DNA of 64,000 nt from Pardosa pseudoannulata (GCA_032207245.1 CM063506.1:22940175-23004174), one strand, 5' to 3'. Positions 23,535 to 36,525 are shown, numbered from the stretch's first letter. Translations and numbers: made by a program. Notes: generated by a model not told the origin, from the sequence alone.

Positions 23535-24828
23535 CAGAGGCTGTTCGCACATTTTTTATACCATTTTGGTTTGCGGTATTAAAATGTCGTTTGTTGCAAA
23601 ATAAATAACTGCAATTGTACTATGTTTTTAAAAGTCAAAATTATCGTCTACGACTTGAGAGGTTTGTTTTTATTCAAAATGACGTTTTTAACGAAACATT
23701 GGTTTTTTAAGGCTGTATTTATACTCTTTCCGAAGGGAAGTATTCATATTACGTTATCCAAAAACGACGTCAGAGTCGTGGTTTTGTGATATCTAAAGCT
23801 TTAATAGGTAATAGTGTCAAAAAGAAAAAAAAACGTCAAATTGGAGCCTCAAGTGTGACGAAAATTCCAAACAAGTATCCAAGGAAAAAACGAACATCGA
23901 CTATTGCAAAAGTACGTTGTTTAATGTTAAAAGAAAAGCCCCTTAGTCAAAGGAGAGTTGCAAAATCATTAAAATGCTCGGTGTCCACTGTAAACAAAAT
24001 GATAAAAGTTGATTTAAATCTTAAGAAAGCGAAAAAACGCAATGTGTATTGTCTTTCTCTAAAGCATATCACTGAACGCAGGACACGCTGCAGAATTCTG
24101 TATGAGAAACATTTATCTGTAGAAAAATGGGAAAAAAAAATGTCACAATAGATGAATCATGGGTGTATTTAAATGACTGCAACAAAAAAGGAACCCTTTA
24201 TTATCATAAAAGGGGAGAAAAAATGTAAGTATATGGTTTAAAAAATCGAAAGGAAGTTTTTCTAAGGGATTCATGATTGTTGCTGGTTTTTCCTAAAGAA
24301 AGTTAAACATAAAGAGAGTTAAAAAAAATATCAAAATTAACTCCAAATGCTATCAGGAACATATTTTATCGCCAATTTTTCTGAATGAAATATCATCGCG
24401 TTATCCGCAATGCCATCAATCTGTGGAACTCCACAAGACAAAGCTAGCAGTCACACATCAAAATCCACTGCAAATTTCCTAAAAGAAATGGAACAAATAA
24501 CCGGTATCACGGCCATACCTTTCACTGACATCCCTACTAAATCTCCGATGTATCACCTATGGATTTTTGCGTTTTTGTACTTTTAATATCTGCATTATCC
24601 AAACGTCATCCCACAACTGTTACAGGACTCTGGAAAGCTGTTCAGGAGAAATGGGATAGAATACCTCTTCTGACACTTCAAAAGGCATTATTATTCTGGA
24701 AATTACGGTGTTGCAAGATAGTTCAGAATAAAGGCTATCAAGCAAAATATTTGAAACACAAGAATTTTATGTAATTTAGTTTTGTGACTACAATGTACAT
24801 CGTCTAAAAAATGTGTGAACAGCCTCCA
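23535..24828 (+). mobile_element. Complete mariner-type transposon (DD41D spacing)
   Basis: The 1294-bp element has inverted ends: the left starts CAGAGGCTGTTCGCACATTT and the right, read on the other strand, starts TGGAGGCTGTTCACACATTT. TA dinucleotides lie on both sides (23533-23534 and 24829-24830). Length and ends fit a complete mariner. It encodes one broken transposase gene. Confidence 0.92.
23786..24774 (+). pseudogene. mariner transposase, frameshifted, DD41D
   Basis: A basic N-terminal region with a helix-turn-helix stretch (SQRRVAKSLKCSVSTVNKMI) is followed by the catalytic motifs. IDESWVY carries the first aspartate (24151-24153), PQDKASSHT the second (24437-24439), and MDFC the third (24562-24564). 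With one lost base restored before MDF there are 41 residues between the second and third, the DD41D arrangement associated with the rosa group. Visible damage: an A-run frameshift at about 24131-24139, decay around 24240-24330, and a one-base loss near 24549. The C-terminus (LWKAVQEKWDRIP, LRCCKIVQNKGYQ) is well kept. The start is uncertain. No active enzyme can be made. Confidence 0.88.
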
Positions 24829-24830
24829 TA

Positions 24831-25740
24831 TAAATGTTCTCTACAGAAAGAACGACGAAAGCTGACGTACTAGTATGATTCCTGAAGTTTGGCAGCAATA
24901 TAAAATTAACTAATAGGTTAAAATAAAACTAACTCGAATTTATTTTTCCAGGGCTAGAATCAGCAAAGTTGCTGTCCAATTTCTTCATTATTTCACTTCA
25001 AAATCTAAAAAGTCTACAAGCGAGATTTTATCAACATCCTATTTTATTTCAAGCTAAAATTCATAAAAAAGAACGGTACTGCTGCACGTACACTTAAAAC
25101 ATTTGCCAGAAAAATGATAAACTTCAATCCTTCAAGTGAGACAAAGTGTACCTTCCTATATAAGTGGAAAATTCAGCATTCCTGTGGTTTGTTGGCAGAA
25201 GAGGAAAATTTACAAGTTAAGATTTTATTGATGGAAAAACGGAAGGTATGTACTCATGTTATTGAAATTGTTTTCTTTATAATGATATGAAATTAAAATT
25301 GGGAAAATATTAATGTATTTAGTCTAATTTCTTTTTATTTTAATATTTAATTTATATATATTGGCAGATTTTAAAAAGTAAAATATCAAGCCAAATATTC
25401 TTAAGTTTTCATCAAAAGTTTATTTACAGTTTATTTAAATGCGAAATATTTTAAGTTTAAATACCTATGAAATGCACGGGTAGAAATTAAAGTTCATTCC
25501 GAAACTTTTCAGTTAAACTTTACATACTATAAAGCAATCATTAAATATAGTACCTGACTAAATGAGGACAATAAAAATGCTTTATCAACATACTTGCAAT
25601 TTATAACATTCTACATTTGAGAAATATAGGATACATCTTAAAAAATACTCCATGTGATATAGAGGATTTTTTTTCAAAAAAATTTATCATTCATTCCATT
25701 TACTGTGAAATTTTCTTTCGAATTTCGGAAGTTCTGGGAG
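24831..25740. other. AT-rich sequence without a recognisable gene
   Basis: No supported gene, RNA gene or repeat. Confidence 0.45.
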
Positions 25741-26060
25741 GCTCCCCAGCATCACTGCACGACTTTTGATGTGGTGGGATTTTACTGCGAAAAATAAAAA
25801 ACCGGCTTTGGAAGAATGTGTGAAGCAATATTCATATCCCAGGTGTTCGGGGGTATTTCCTAACTTGAGCTGGATTCTTAGGGAGTGTTGCAGCCTGGGG
25901 CTACAGATAATAGAAATAAAGAAGACCCAATTTGGCTACAGAGAAATTACCGTTTCGAAGAAGGACTGCTAAAGAGGCATTTCACCCACTGTGGTAAAGG
26001 GAATTTTGACAGATGTACACGGCAAAAGAAATTGGTGTAACAGGGATTTGTTAAAATGAA
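25741..26060 (+). other. GC-richer patch with a short unknown ORF
   Basis: The patch is less AT-rich than its neighbours. A 68-codon frame (25766-25972) starts MMWWDFTAKNKKPALEECVK. It contains several cysteines but no domain I recognise. A neighbouring frame reads EDPIWLQRNYRFEEGLLKRH. It may be a decayed transposon gene or an exon. Confidence 0.25.
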
Positions 26061-26464
26061 AATTAAACCAGAGAAAATAAGTCATAATTTTACCGATATC
26101 TAAGGTATCGAATTACGGTTAACATCTAATTTTGTAAAACAAAAAAAATATGTAATAGTAATGATCTTTTAAAATGAAGATGACAAAAACATCTTTTGGT
26201 GTTAAATATTGTATTTTATTCTAACTTAATTTAATTTTTTAATTTTGAAAAAAATACGTTTGCTACTTACGGCTCTTTCTGTCACAAAAAATATTACATT
26301 TCATTGATGTTTTCCTGATAATATAATCATTTTACACGGCTAAAATATAACAGACTACAATTTAAGTGCTAACATGATAAGTTTCAACTGTATAGTCAAG
26401 AAATGACATGCACCGTACTTTGAAAGAAGTCTGCTTTTTCTATATTACTTTACGTAAATTACTG

Positions 26465-26467
<3 letters not shown>
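26061..26467. other. AT-rich sequence without a recognisable gene
   Basis: Nothing is recognised. Confidence 0.5.
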
Positions 26468-26531
<64 letters not shown>

Positions 26532-26697
26532 CACACACATACATGCATACATACTTATGTATATATATATATATGTGTGTTTATATATAAATATATATGT
26601 ATATGTATATTATAAATATACATATATATGTATGCATGTATATGCATATTATATATATAAATGTATGTATATGTATATATATATATATAAATGTATG

Positions 26698-26729
<32 letters not shown>

Positions 26730-26737
26730 AATGTATG

Positions 26738-26776
<39 letters not shown>

Positions 26777-26812
26777 GTATGTATATGTATATATATATGT
26801 ATATATGTATAA
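26468..26812. repeat. AT/ATGT microsatellite cluster
   Basis: An (AT)n run is followed by tandem blocks of AAATGTATGTATATGTATAT separated by (AT)n runs of growing length. The six-frame Tyr/Ile repeats here are composition artefacts. Confidence 0.97.
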
Positions 26813-27479
26813 GAACAATCCTTTCGTTAAAGAAATTTTTACGGTATATAAACACATACAAACAACCATAACTTTTCAAACAATTCTCTTATTTAATTCC
26901 TTAGTCCTTTAAGACATAGTCCCATAAAACTTTCTGTAACATAAAATGTGTATTAAAAAAGTTATGAAGATAGAGTCAAAACTTCTAAATTTATCAACTG
27001 AGCCGTTCCAGTTAACTGTAAAAATCTCATTCTTCACAAAGTATATTTAAAGTTTTATTTAAAACATTTTAATGGTTTATAAACAAATGTAAATTAGTCA
27101 TGACTACGTAATAGCCATGACAGTAGTCATCACTGTAATGAACATTCAGGCAAAACATACAATTCTCTGGAGAGCTAAAATTATAAGCTTTCAAATTAAC
27201 AAATAAAATATTTTTTATTTCCGGTTAAAATTGGCGATATAAACACAGTCTCATACTTTACGGGACCTTATGACTATTCAGGGTTGAAAATGAACAAATA
27301 CCAAATTTTGAAACAATGAAACAATTTTTGAATTTTTGTCTTTGCTACTTATATTTATTGAGATATGAAGCAGCAAAAAGAAAAGCGATATAAGTGAGCA
27401 AAATAAATATTCAGACGTACTATACTGTGAAATTATTTTATATTTTTTAATTTTATTATAAATAACTCACTTTCTCATA
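26813..27479. other. AT-rich sequence without a recognisable gene
   Basis: Nothing is recognised. Confidence 0.45.
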
Positions 27480-27494
27480 TACATATATGTGTAT

Positions 27495-27571
<77 letters not shown>

Positions 27572-27602
27572 CGCACACACACACATATATATATATTATA
27601 TA
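27480..27602. repeat. (AT)n-(CA)n microsatellite
   Basis: An (AT)n run of about 65 bp is followed by GCACACACGCACACACACAC and a short AT tract. Confidence 0.97.
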
Positions 27603-28266
27603 ATATGTAATAATAAAATTCTAAAGAACATTTTTTAATATGGCTGCGAACGCTCATTTCCTGACACATTTGACTTTACAATCGCAGCCCCGTTGGATTA
27701 ATTTTTCCCGAGGATTGTGACTTACTATAACTTCGTAAATAAACTTGAAGTAATTAAAGTGAAGTGATTGGTTACCGGAACATTTTTCCTGGAGCCATGC
27801 CCTTTCTAGTAGTTAATAAAAAGGCGTAGAATACAGATTTCGAGGCTTTGCCTTTGAGAACGCGATGTAATGTATCATCAAATATTTTCTGTTTTGTGTT
27901 CTTTTTTCCTACGGTGATTTGTGTGTTATCAGGTGTAAATAAAAGATGTTTTTGTAAGTCTGTATTAATATACTCGGCTACTACAATTAATAGTAAGGAT
28001 GACTACAGTATTTTACATTCTGTGGACGTTATATTAAGATATTTCATACATATACACATATATATATATATATATATATATGCATACATACATAAAAAGG
28101 TATACATATGCCTACACGTATATACAAAAAACAATTGAACCTTGTTTATTTATACACAAACTTTCCCGCATTTATGTGAGTAAATCTTACAAATGGAATT
28201 TCTGGATTCAAAAACACATCTACTATATTAAAATCTAATAAAGAACACTCAAATTTATACTTATGA
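27603..28266. other. Unassigned sequence with a short (AT)n tract
   Basis: An (AT)n tract lies at about 28053-28081. The 96-codon frame at 27848-28138 runs into it and has no domain motif. Confidence 0.4.
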
Positions 28267-28441
28267 CGAACGATGGCCGAATGGTAAAACGCTGCTGTTT
28301 GAAACCAGAGCTCAAGGGTTTGAATCCCGCTGCGAGCATGGATGTTCGTAGCCATTCGGAATCGGCTTTAAACTGTAGGTCCCGGTCTAATTAACCCTTG
28401 TGTACAAAACAGTTTGCCGTAGAGCTCCAAACCAAACAAAC
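28267..28441 (+). mobile_element. SINE-A copy, diverged
   Basis: ACGATGGCCGAATGG head, GGGTTTGAATCCCGC B box, CGGAATCGGCTTTAAAC body and CCAAACCAAAC tail. TSDs are not clear. Confidence 0.9.
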
Positions 28442-28895
28442 TTTACACATATTAAAATTTTGTGAATAGAATCTAGTTAAAACCAAATTCAACTAATGCA
28501 TAAATTTTTCACCATATAAAAGTTAAAAATAAAATGAAAGAATTATTGATATTTCATATTAAAACAATGAAATGAATTATGTCCATTTCATGTTAACTCA
28601 AACCGCATTCTGATAAATCTCTTCTATCAGGTTACTAAAAAATGTTTCGTTCCCTTTCGAAACGCATGCGGGGATGTCATAGACTGATTCAGGCGAAGGA
28701 GCTCATAGTCCGTTTTCATCTTGTCGAAGAATTGCATCAGTTGGCAACAGAAATAACTTAGCAATTTAGCACTCTTAGTTGTGACTTAACTTTCTTTTAA
28801 GGGATGACCGACCTTGAATAACAGCTTTAAAAATTATTTCTTATAAAGAGCATAAAAAATAATGCTTTTGTTTTCTTATTCAAGTACGGTTTCAT
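28442..28895. other. AT-rich sequence without a recognisable gene
   Basis: Nothing is recognised before the triplicated block. Confidence 0.45.
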
Positions 28896-29369
28896 GGAAA
28901 TACGACAAGAAGCACCATAATATCTCTTTTATTAATTTCATATATATGTTTTCCGGTATCTTACAATACTTCAATCTCATCAGAAAAAACTTATTGTTCT
29001 TTCTTTTCAAAAGTTGATACACCACAAAAGAAAAATTAACATAAAGCTAATGATAAACGATAATATTTTTAAAGCAAATATTAAAACCATTGATGTTACC
29101 AACAAATACTATGTAAAATGTACAAGGAATATTTTGGATTAAATTACCAAAATATTTTTATGTTAATGGAGTCATCTATATTGATTTAGCGGTACATTGT
29201 CCATTATGCATAGTACTATACTCCATAGTACCTTTCGACCTGAAAAGTCTTTATTATAATAGCTTATATTTGCTTCAAAATAATAATTAGAATAAAGTTT
29301 TCTCTAAATTTTTAATAAGGTTCTAACTTTATAATTTTTGTTTCATATATAAAGTTATTCATTTCTAAA

Positions 29370-29627
<258 letters not shown>

Positions 29628-31419
29628 AGTGAAAAAAGTGGAAGTCCACTTAACCGCATAACTTTAAATTGCAAATTAAACACTAATATTTCTTGCGTCA
29701 AATCGGAACGAATTATGTTTTTTATTCTATGAACCTCAATTTCATTAATATGAGCATTATATTACATTTTATAACATGAACAAGAATATTATTTTAGATT
29801 TCAGTTTCTTTAATTTTAAAATGTTTTAGGTTTAAACAAAAGTTTTTTAAAAAGTTAAAATCTAAAGTTTTAACCTTGAGTATTTAAAATTTAAATTTTA
29901 CCTTTTCAATCTTCCCCTAAACTTGTAAGTTCTTGTAACTGCACTGGGAAATATTAGCTTGAGAATTTTCTTTACATCGTCAAAGTTAGTGAACATATAG
30001 CCAAGATTTTTTTTAGAAATTCAAACAAATGTCTAAACTTCATATTGATCCTAATGCTTGGGTTCTTCAGGGCAGAACGAGTTCTTAATTAATGGTTTAA
30101 ACATTAAAGAATACGACAAGAAGCACTATAAGATCTCTTTTATTAATTTCATATAAATACTTTCCATTATCTTACAAACTCTAATCAAATCAGTAAACTT
30201 ATTATTCTTTCTTTTCAAAAGTTGCCACACCACAAAAGAAAAATTAAAATGAAGTTAATGACAAACGATAATATTTTTAAAAGAAATATTAAAACCATTG
30301 ATGTAACCAACAAATGCTATGTAGAATATAGTAGAAATATTTTGTATTAAATTACTAAAACATTTTTATGTTAATGGAGTCATCTACGTTGATTTAACAG
30401 GACATTGTCCCTTATGCATAGTGCGCATCGTACTATAGTCCATAGTACATTTCGACCTGAAAAGTCTTCATTATAATAGCTTATATTTGATTCAATACAA
30501 AATAAAAAGTTAAATACTGTTTAGAATAAATTTTTCTCTAAATTATTAATAAGTTTCTAACTTTACAATTTTTTTGTTTCATATATAAAGTTATTCATTT
30601 CTAAACAATAAATAAATAAATATACCAAGTTAAATAAGTGGAAGTCCTTTTGAAATTACAAATTAGATACTAATATTTCTAGCTTCAAATCGGAACGAAT
30701 TATGTTTTTTATTCTATGAACCTCAATTTATTAATATGAGCATTATATTACAGTTTATATCAGGAACAAGACTATTTTCTAATTTTTTAAATTTCAGTAT
30801 CTTTTAATTTTAAAATGTTTTAGGTATAAACAAAAGTTTTGTAAAAATTTAAAATCTTAAGTTTTAACCTTGAGTATTTAAAATTCAAATTTTACCTTTT
30901 CAACCTTTCCCTAGCCTCGTAAGTTCTTGCAACTGCACTGGGAAATATCAGTTTTAGAATTTTCTTTACATGGCCAAAGTTAGTGAACATATAGCCAAGA
31001 TTTTTTTAGAAATTCAAACAAATGTCTAAACTCCATATTGATCATAATGTTTTGGTTTTTCGGAGCAGAACGAGTTCTTCATAAATGGTTTAAACGTTAA
31101 AGAATACGATAAAAAGTACTATAAGATCTCTTTCATTAATTTCATATAAATACTTTCCATTATCTTACAATCTCTAATCAAATCAGTAAACTTATTATTC
31201 TTTCTTTTCAAAAGTTGCCACATCGCAAAAGAAAAATTTAAATAAAGCTAATGACAAACGATAATAATAAAAACAAATATTAAAACCATTGATGTAACCA
31301 ACAAATGCTATGTAACACATACAAAAAATATTTTGGATTAAATTACGAAAAATTTTTTATGTTAATGGAGTCATCTACATTGATTTAATGGGACATTGTC
31401 ACTTAGACATAGTACTATA

Positions 31420-31576
31420 GAGCAATTTGTCGCAACGTCACGAACTACTATAATCCCCGTTCCATTCATTTTCAGGTTTACAACAGCCAATAGACAAACA
31501 ATAAACTGCCTTTCCATTTGAAACTAAAGCCAGAATTGTCATAAATTGAGATTTGCCCTACTGCGTAAAATCACCT
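31420..31576 (+). mobile_element. MITE, TATA-flanked, copy 1
   Basis: A 157-bp block starting GAGCAATTTGTCGCAACGTC is present only in the third duplicated unit. Unit 2 shows the empty site as CTATAGTCC. TATA lies on both sides. A near-identical copy is at 50.6 kb. Its ends are imperfect inverted repeats. Confidence 0.85.
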
Positions 31577-32140
31577 TATAGTCCATAGTAACTTTCGGCT
31601 TGAAAAGTTTTCATTATAATAGCTTGTATTTGGTTCAATACAAAACAAAAAGTTAAATTCTGTTTAGAATACTTACTTGCATATCTTTTGAAATTGCAAA
31701 TTAGACACTAATATTTCTTGCATCAAATCGGAACGAATTATGTTTTCTATTCTATGAACCTCAAGTTTATTAATATGAGCATTATATTACATTTTATATC
31801 AGGAACAAGACTATTTTCTTAAATTATCAGTTTCTTTTAATTTTAAATTAATTTAGGTTTACACAAAAGTTTTGTAAAAAGTTAAACCCTTAAGTTTTAA
31901 CCTTGAGTACTTAAAATTTAAATTTTACCTGTTCAACCTTTCCCTAACCTTGTAAGTTCTTGCAACTGCGCTGGGAAATATCAGTTTGAGAATTTTCTAT
32001 ACATGGCCAAAGTTAGTGAACATATCGCGACGATTTTTTTAGAAATTCAAACAAATGTCTAAACTCCGTATTGATCATAATGTTTTGGTTCTTCGGTGTA
32101 GAACGAGTTCTTAATGAATGGTTTAAACCTTAAAGAATCA

Positions 32141-32859
32141 ATGCTCATACACTGGTTGCGCATACCGCACTTCTTCCAGAAGAGAGGGAAGCCTTACAAG
32201 CTATTGTTAATATATTCCTTGCCAATCTTTTTTAAACGAACGAGCTAAAGATAGGATTGTTGTATTTGCGTCCGCATTGATGGAATAAACATCATCTTTG
32301 TCAACTCATTCATTTCTTGTGGCTTTAACAAAACTTAGGCTAGATGAGGAACATAACACCTGTTTATTTCAATGCTTTTCAAAAGAATTTAACTTCCGTT
32401 ATTTGTAGAGTCTGTAAATTAAAGGTTGCAATCCTTTAGAAATTATGAACAAACGTTAAAATGGAAATTCAATCCACCCTCTGCTAGTGGTGCTTAATTT
32501 GAGATCTCATTATAGTTTCATAAGAAATCTAATGAAGTAAAAATTTTCTAGTATTGTCCACAGAATGGCAATTCAAAGTTTGATTAATCTGCAAAAGGAG
32601 TTTCCATCTGAAAAATCCACTGAAATTCTATGGATCAAAATAATTTATTTATTGTCTTGAATGGTTGCTTAGATATTCGAATAACTTGTTGTGTATAGTC
32701 GTAGACGTATGAAAGTACGTGGCACTTAGAACTAGCAGCTGTATATCCACGGTAAATAATTAAATATGTGGCCACATTAACAATATTACTTCTGACTCAA
32801 CTTTTAACAACTAATTGTGCATATCGAATAACACATTCTTTAATAGGCTTTTTTTTTAA
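32141..32859. other. AT-rich sequence without a recognisable gene
   Basis: Nothing is recognised. Confidence 0.45.
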
Positions 32860-33158
32860 ATGATCTAGTAGATGGCCGGAAGGGATGGGCACTGTCTTCG
32901 GAGAGTTCATGTACTTTACTAGAAAAGATGTTTTCAGCCATTAGGAGCAATTTTCTGGTATGAGGTGAGCTCGTACTTAGCGTGTGAGTTCGGACACTGA
33001 AAAGAGCCCAAAACATCTCCATGTACATCCAGAAAACTTGCATGGTAAATCTGTAAGTTTGACTGTCCTCTAGCTAAGATATCGGCAGGCGGGAAAGAAT
33101 CATAGGAAGAATGCATAGTCAAAACACCCCTCCTGAGAATAATTAAAATCGAGTGCAA
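32860..33158 (-). other. Unknown coding-like patch
   Basis: Less AT-rich than its surroundings. Two minus-strand frames overlap. One reads SSYDSFPPADILARGQSNLQ and then FLDVHGDVLGSFQCPNSH (32934-33158); the other is 32840-33043. The composition looks more like protein-coding DNA than chance frames nearby, but I do not recognise a family. A decayed gene or mobile-element fragment is likely. Confidence 0.25.
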
Positions 33159-34013
33159 TCTCCAACGTAGCTTCCAAACTCTTTATACCAATTAAAGTTA
33201 GCGGACTATTGTGAATTATCAAATCTATCAAATGGTTGTTAACGGTATATTTACCTCTAGTGTAGCAAAAATTGGCCATTGTGCTACAAAAGTAACATCT
33301 TACAAAGAATAAAAGGCTTTTCCAAAATATTTACAATATTTTGCAAAATATTTTTGTTAAAGCATTTATGATTGTCTAATTTGGAGAGGTACGCTATATT
33401 GTTTTTCTACACAAATGAAATGAGAGACCGGTACCTACTGCTTAACACTAAATTTACGGATGTTCATCATATACCTATTTTTACTGAAGCGAGCCTATTT
33501 AATTCATACAAGAAAATTGAAGTTTTTTGCAAAGAAATAGTTCCAAATTAATTTAAATAAATTGTTTATTATCAAAAAATTCATGAAAAACATTTTTTAC
33601 ACATAAAATCTGTTTTTGAAACTTATTTTCCGCAAACATTTCTATTACATTTAGCACAATGATTTCTACATTTGTTTCTTTAACATGATTCTTGAACTTG
33701 ACAATTTTTCCGTGCGTCAGTAGCATGAATTTCTGTCATTGGAATGGAAGTGTTCTCGACTTCTTCTCTATATTTACTTTATACTATACTTTATATACTA
33801 TATACTTTATACTTACTTTATGCTATATTTATTACTATTCTTATTTATTTTCATATAATTCTATGAGTCAAATTGGCTCACAACCGTGAAAATAGGTATA
33901 CCACATTTAATAATGCGAAATAAAGGGGTCTGCGGGGAAGAGGAATGAAAGTTTACATATATTTTATTACTTAGCTAAAAACCACCGCATGTTTTTGAAA
34001 GTGATATTAAAGT

Positions 34014-34016
<3 letters not shown>
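33159..34016. other. AT-rich sequence without a recognisable gene
   Basis: A short TATACTTTATACT-type simple repeat lies at about 33775-33840. No gene is supported. Confidence 0.45.

Positions 34017-34079
<63 letters not shown>
34017..34079. repeat. (AT)n microsatellite
   Basis: An uninterrupted AT run of about 62 bp. Confidence 0.98.
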
Positions 34080-34082
<3 letters not shown>

Positions 34083-34130
34083 ATCAAATTTTTATTCAAA
34101 TTGGCTAAGTTCGTAAATCTAGTGTTAAAA

Positions 34131-34225
34131 TAGATTCTGAACGGCTTTGAACATCTATACCAGTAGTGGAATTCGAACCTATGAGCTCTGATATCGAAGA
34201 ATATTCTCCTACCCCTTCTTTCATC
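34131..34225 (-). mobile_element. SINE-A head fragment
   Basis: On the minus strand this preserves the tRNA-like part only: a B-box-like GGTTCGAATTCCAC and the following GAACATC/GTTC region. The tail half is absent. Confidence 0.6.
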
Positions 34226-34892
34226 GTTTGTTTATATCATGTATGATGTGAAAAACTTTTCCAACGAAATGTAGCTTTTATTGATCAGATAATTTTCCTT
34301 TCAACCGTCTCTTCACCTCACTAACCGCAATTTATTTAATGCAGTTTGCAAAACACCCATTACTTATATACGCACTACTGCCTTATAAACAAATGTTAAG
34401 CAATTCCTATGTGACGCACACTGTGCGTATCATCCCTTTCTTAGAAACCTAGACAGCAAACAATATTGCGTGAGCATCTTCCTTTTGCTATTTCATTGCT
34501 CGTACACAAAAGCGTACCATAATTGGGACACGGCAAACAGTGTGTGTTTTGTAGCTACTGAAGCTCACGCTTATGGGATTTACTGGTAGTATCAATGGAC
34601 TTTCACTCTTTACACGCAATTACCTCTCTGTGGTTGGCAACAGACAGAGAAAAATGCTTTTTTCAATCAACATACTGTGCATTAATTCTTACATTACGGT
34701 AGATGAAAAAGAAATCTTATTGTGGAAAAACTGTAACACGCATGATTTAAGTTTCATTTTAGTAAGGCAAATAAATTATTTGCGTGATTAATAATTAAGT
34801 TATATTAAGGAGGAAATTGAAAAGTTTGTACTGCCTAAATAAATAAACGTAAATAGCTGTGTGTTGATTTAAACTTCAGTAACGGCATGTTA
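34226..34892. other. Unassigned sequence
   Basis: A 72-codon plus-strand frame at 34573-34791 has no motif. Nothing else is recognised. Confidence 0.4.
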
Positions 34893-35247
34893 GAATGGTT
34901 TAGAGTGATGTGGTCTACTTTTTGTTAACCGGAAGATAATGAGACTGGATGTACCGCTAAAGCCGAATCTGAATATTCATACCAGCTGTGGCCAAACGGT
35001 GGTCGTTTGGTTAGGATGCTGGCCTCCGGTACCGGAGTTTGTGGGTTCGAATTCCACAGTGGCATCGATGTTCGTAGCCGTTCGAAATCGGCTTTAAGCT
35101 GTAGGTCCCGGTCTCACTAGCCCTTGTGTTGCAAAAAGTAGACCGTAGCACTCCAAACCAAAACCAATCATACCAGCTGTGGGATTCACACCTTGTGACT
35201 CTGGTTCCAAAGAGCGGCGTCCTATCTATCCCGCCACAGTTCGGTGT
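34893..35247 (-). mobile_element. Older SINE-A copy split by a younger one
   Basis: Minus-strand SINE-A tail and body run from about 34893 to 34991. The head resumes at 35183 with GGGATTCACACC and ends near 35247. The two halves join at the target site of the SINE between them. Confidence 0.75.
34992..35167 (+). mobile_element. SINE-A copy with perfect 15-bp TSD
   Basis: Near-consensus head (TTTGGTTAGGATGCTGGCC), B box GGGTTCGAATTCCAC and CCAAACC tail. TCATACCAGCTGTGG is duplicated exactly at 34977-34991 and 35168-35182. It is inserted in the opposite orientation inside an older copy of the same family. Confidence 0.95.
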
Positions 35248-35379
35248 CTTTTAGAACGGATTTTAGTATATTTATATCATTAAAGGAACGTTATCACTAA
35301 GGAAAGTTATAAACAGTTAGACAGTCCCTCACTCCATCATTCTTCACACACGCACACTATCTCTCTCTATGTCTCTCTT
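35248..35379. other. Short spacer with CT-rich repeats
   Basis: Contains CTATCTCTCTCTATGTCTCT immediately before the next SINE, likely a preferred target. Confidence 0.6.
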
Positions 35380-35556
35380 AGCTGAACGAGGGTCGAAAAG
35401 TTAGGGTGCTGGCCTTCGGAACCGGAGTTCGTGGGTTCAAATCCCACTATGGCATGGATGTTTGTAGCCATTTGGAATCGGCTTTAAGCAGTAGGTCCCG
35501 GTTTCATTAGCCCTCGTGTTGCAAAAAGTAGACCGTAGCGCTCTAAAACCAAACCA
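35380..35556 (+). mobile_element. SINE-A copy
   Basis: A diverged A-box region (CTGAACGAGGGTCGAAAAG), then consensus GGAACCGGAGTTCGTGGG, B box, body and CCAAACCAAAACC tail. TCTC runs lie on both sides, probably derived from the target. Confidence 0.92.
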
Positions 35557-35560
35557 AAAC

Positions 35561-35643
<83 letters not shown>
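35557..35643. repeat. (TC)n-(TA)n-(TG)n compound microsatellite
   Basis: Three dinucleotide tracts follow one another immediately after the SINE tail. Confidence 0.97.
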
Positions 35644-35645
<2 letters not shown>

Positions 35646-36250
35646 AAGAGGAAGGATGTTTTATGTTTGTCCGATGTTTTCTAAATAAACTTTTAAACCA
35701 ACTGTAATGAATTTTTTTACAGAATTTCGTTACTATATGAATGTATTTTGTAACTTGATAAATCTGAATTTCGATTAAAATCATTGTGATTCCAAGATGC
35801 GATATGAAAAATTTTGTTTGTAATTTATAACTCGCTTGTAAGCATGGTAGTGGCTCAGTGGCAACATACACATGTACTAAAGCACGTGGTCCAGCTTTGA
35901 TTCTCTGTGGTAGTATTTCATGTATTCTACATTTTCATTTGATGTTTGCTAAAACAGTTATACACGAACTTCTGCTATAACGATTACTTACGGTTTAATA
36001 GAAAAATTTAGATTGTGGGATGGACACAAAGCATTTAATCTGCATATACATACATACACATAATTATACATAATTATATGCTGTGTGCCACGGTGGAGAG
36101 TAAGCCCTCGGCAAACTCTAGATTTTTCTTCTTATACTCTGTATTGAAAAAAAGGTATTTTTCTGACTATAACATGCTAAGAGAAGGTAATAGTAAAAAG
36201 ACAATGTTAAAAAAAATTTATACGATTTTGTCTCTCTTTTTACTAATGTA
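35644..36250. other. AT-rich sequence without a recognisable gene
   Basis: Nothing is recognised before the next SINE. Confidence 0.45.
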
Positions 36251-36432
36251 GGGGGCCTAACGATGGCCGAGTGGTTAGAGTGATGGCCTTTGGAACCGGA
36301 GTTCGTGGGTGTGAATCCCACTGTGGCATGGATGTTCGTAACCATTCGGAATCGGCTTTAAGCAGTATGTCCCGGTTTCATTAGCCCTTGTGTGCCAAAA
36401 AGTAGACCATAGCGCTCCAAACCAAACCAAAC
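36251..36432 (+). mobile_element. SINE-A copy with TSD
   Basis: ACGATGGCCGAGTGGTTAGAG head, GGGTGTGAATCCCAC B box and CCAAACCAAACC tail. CTAATGTA is duplicated at 36243-36250 and 36433-36440. Confidence 0.93.
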
Positions 36433-36460
36433 CTAATGTATTGATCTTATAAATTAAATA

Positions 36461-36463
<3 letters not shown>

Positions 36464-36522
<59 letters not shown>
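36464..36522. repeat. (AT)n microsatellite
   Basis: An uninterrupted AT run of about 58 bp. Confidence 0.97.

Positions 36523-36525
<3 letters not shown>

Noticed and set aside
26408..26879. Several 60-104 residue open frames of Ile/Tyr/His repeats on both strands
   Set aside because: They are translations of AT/ATGT microsatellite DNA, which is open in many frames at once.
35437..35871. 144-residue open frame on the minus strand
   Set aside because: It runs through a microsatellite into the antisense of a SINE-A copy (TYCLKPIPNGY and similar). The same peptide appears at other SINE copies, so it is repeat-derived.
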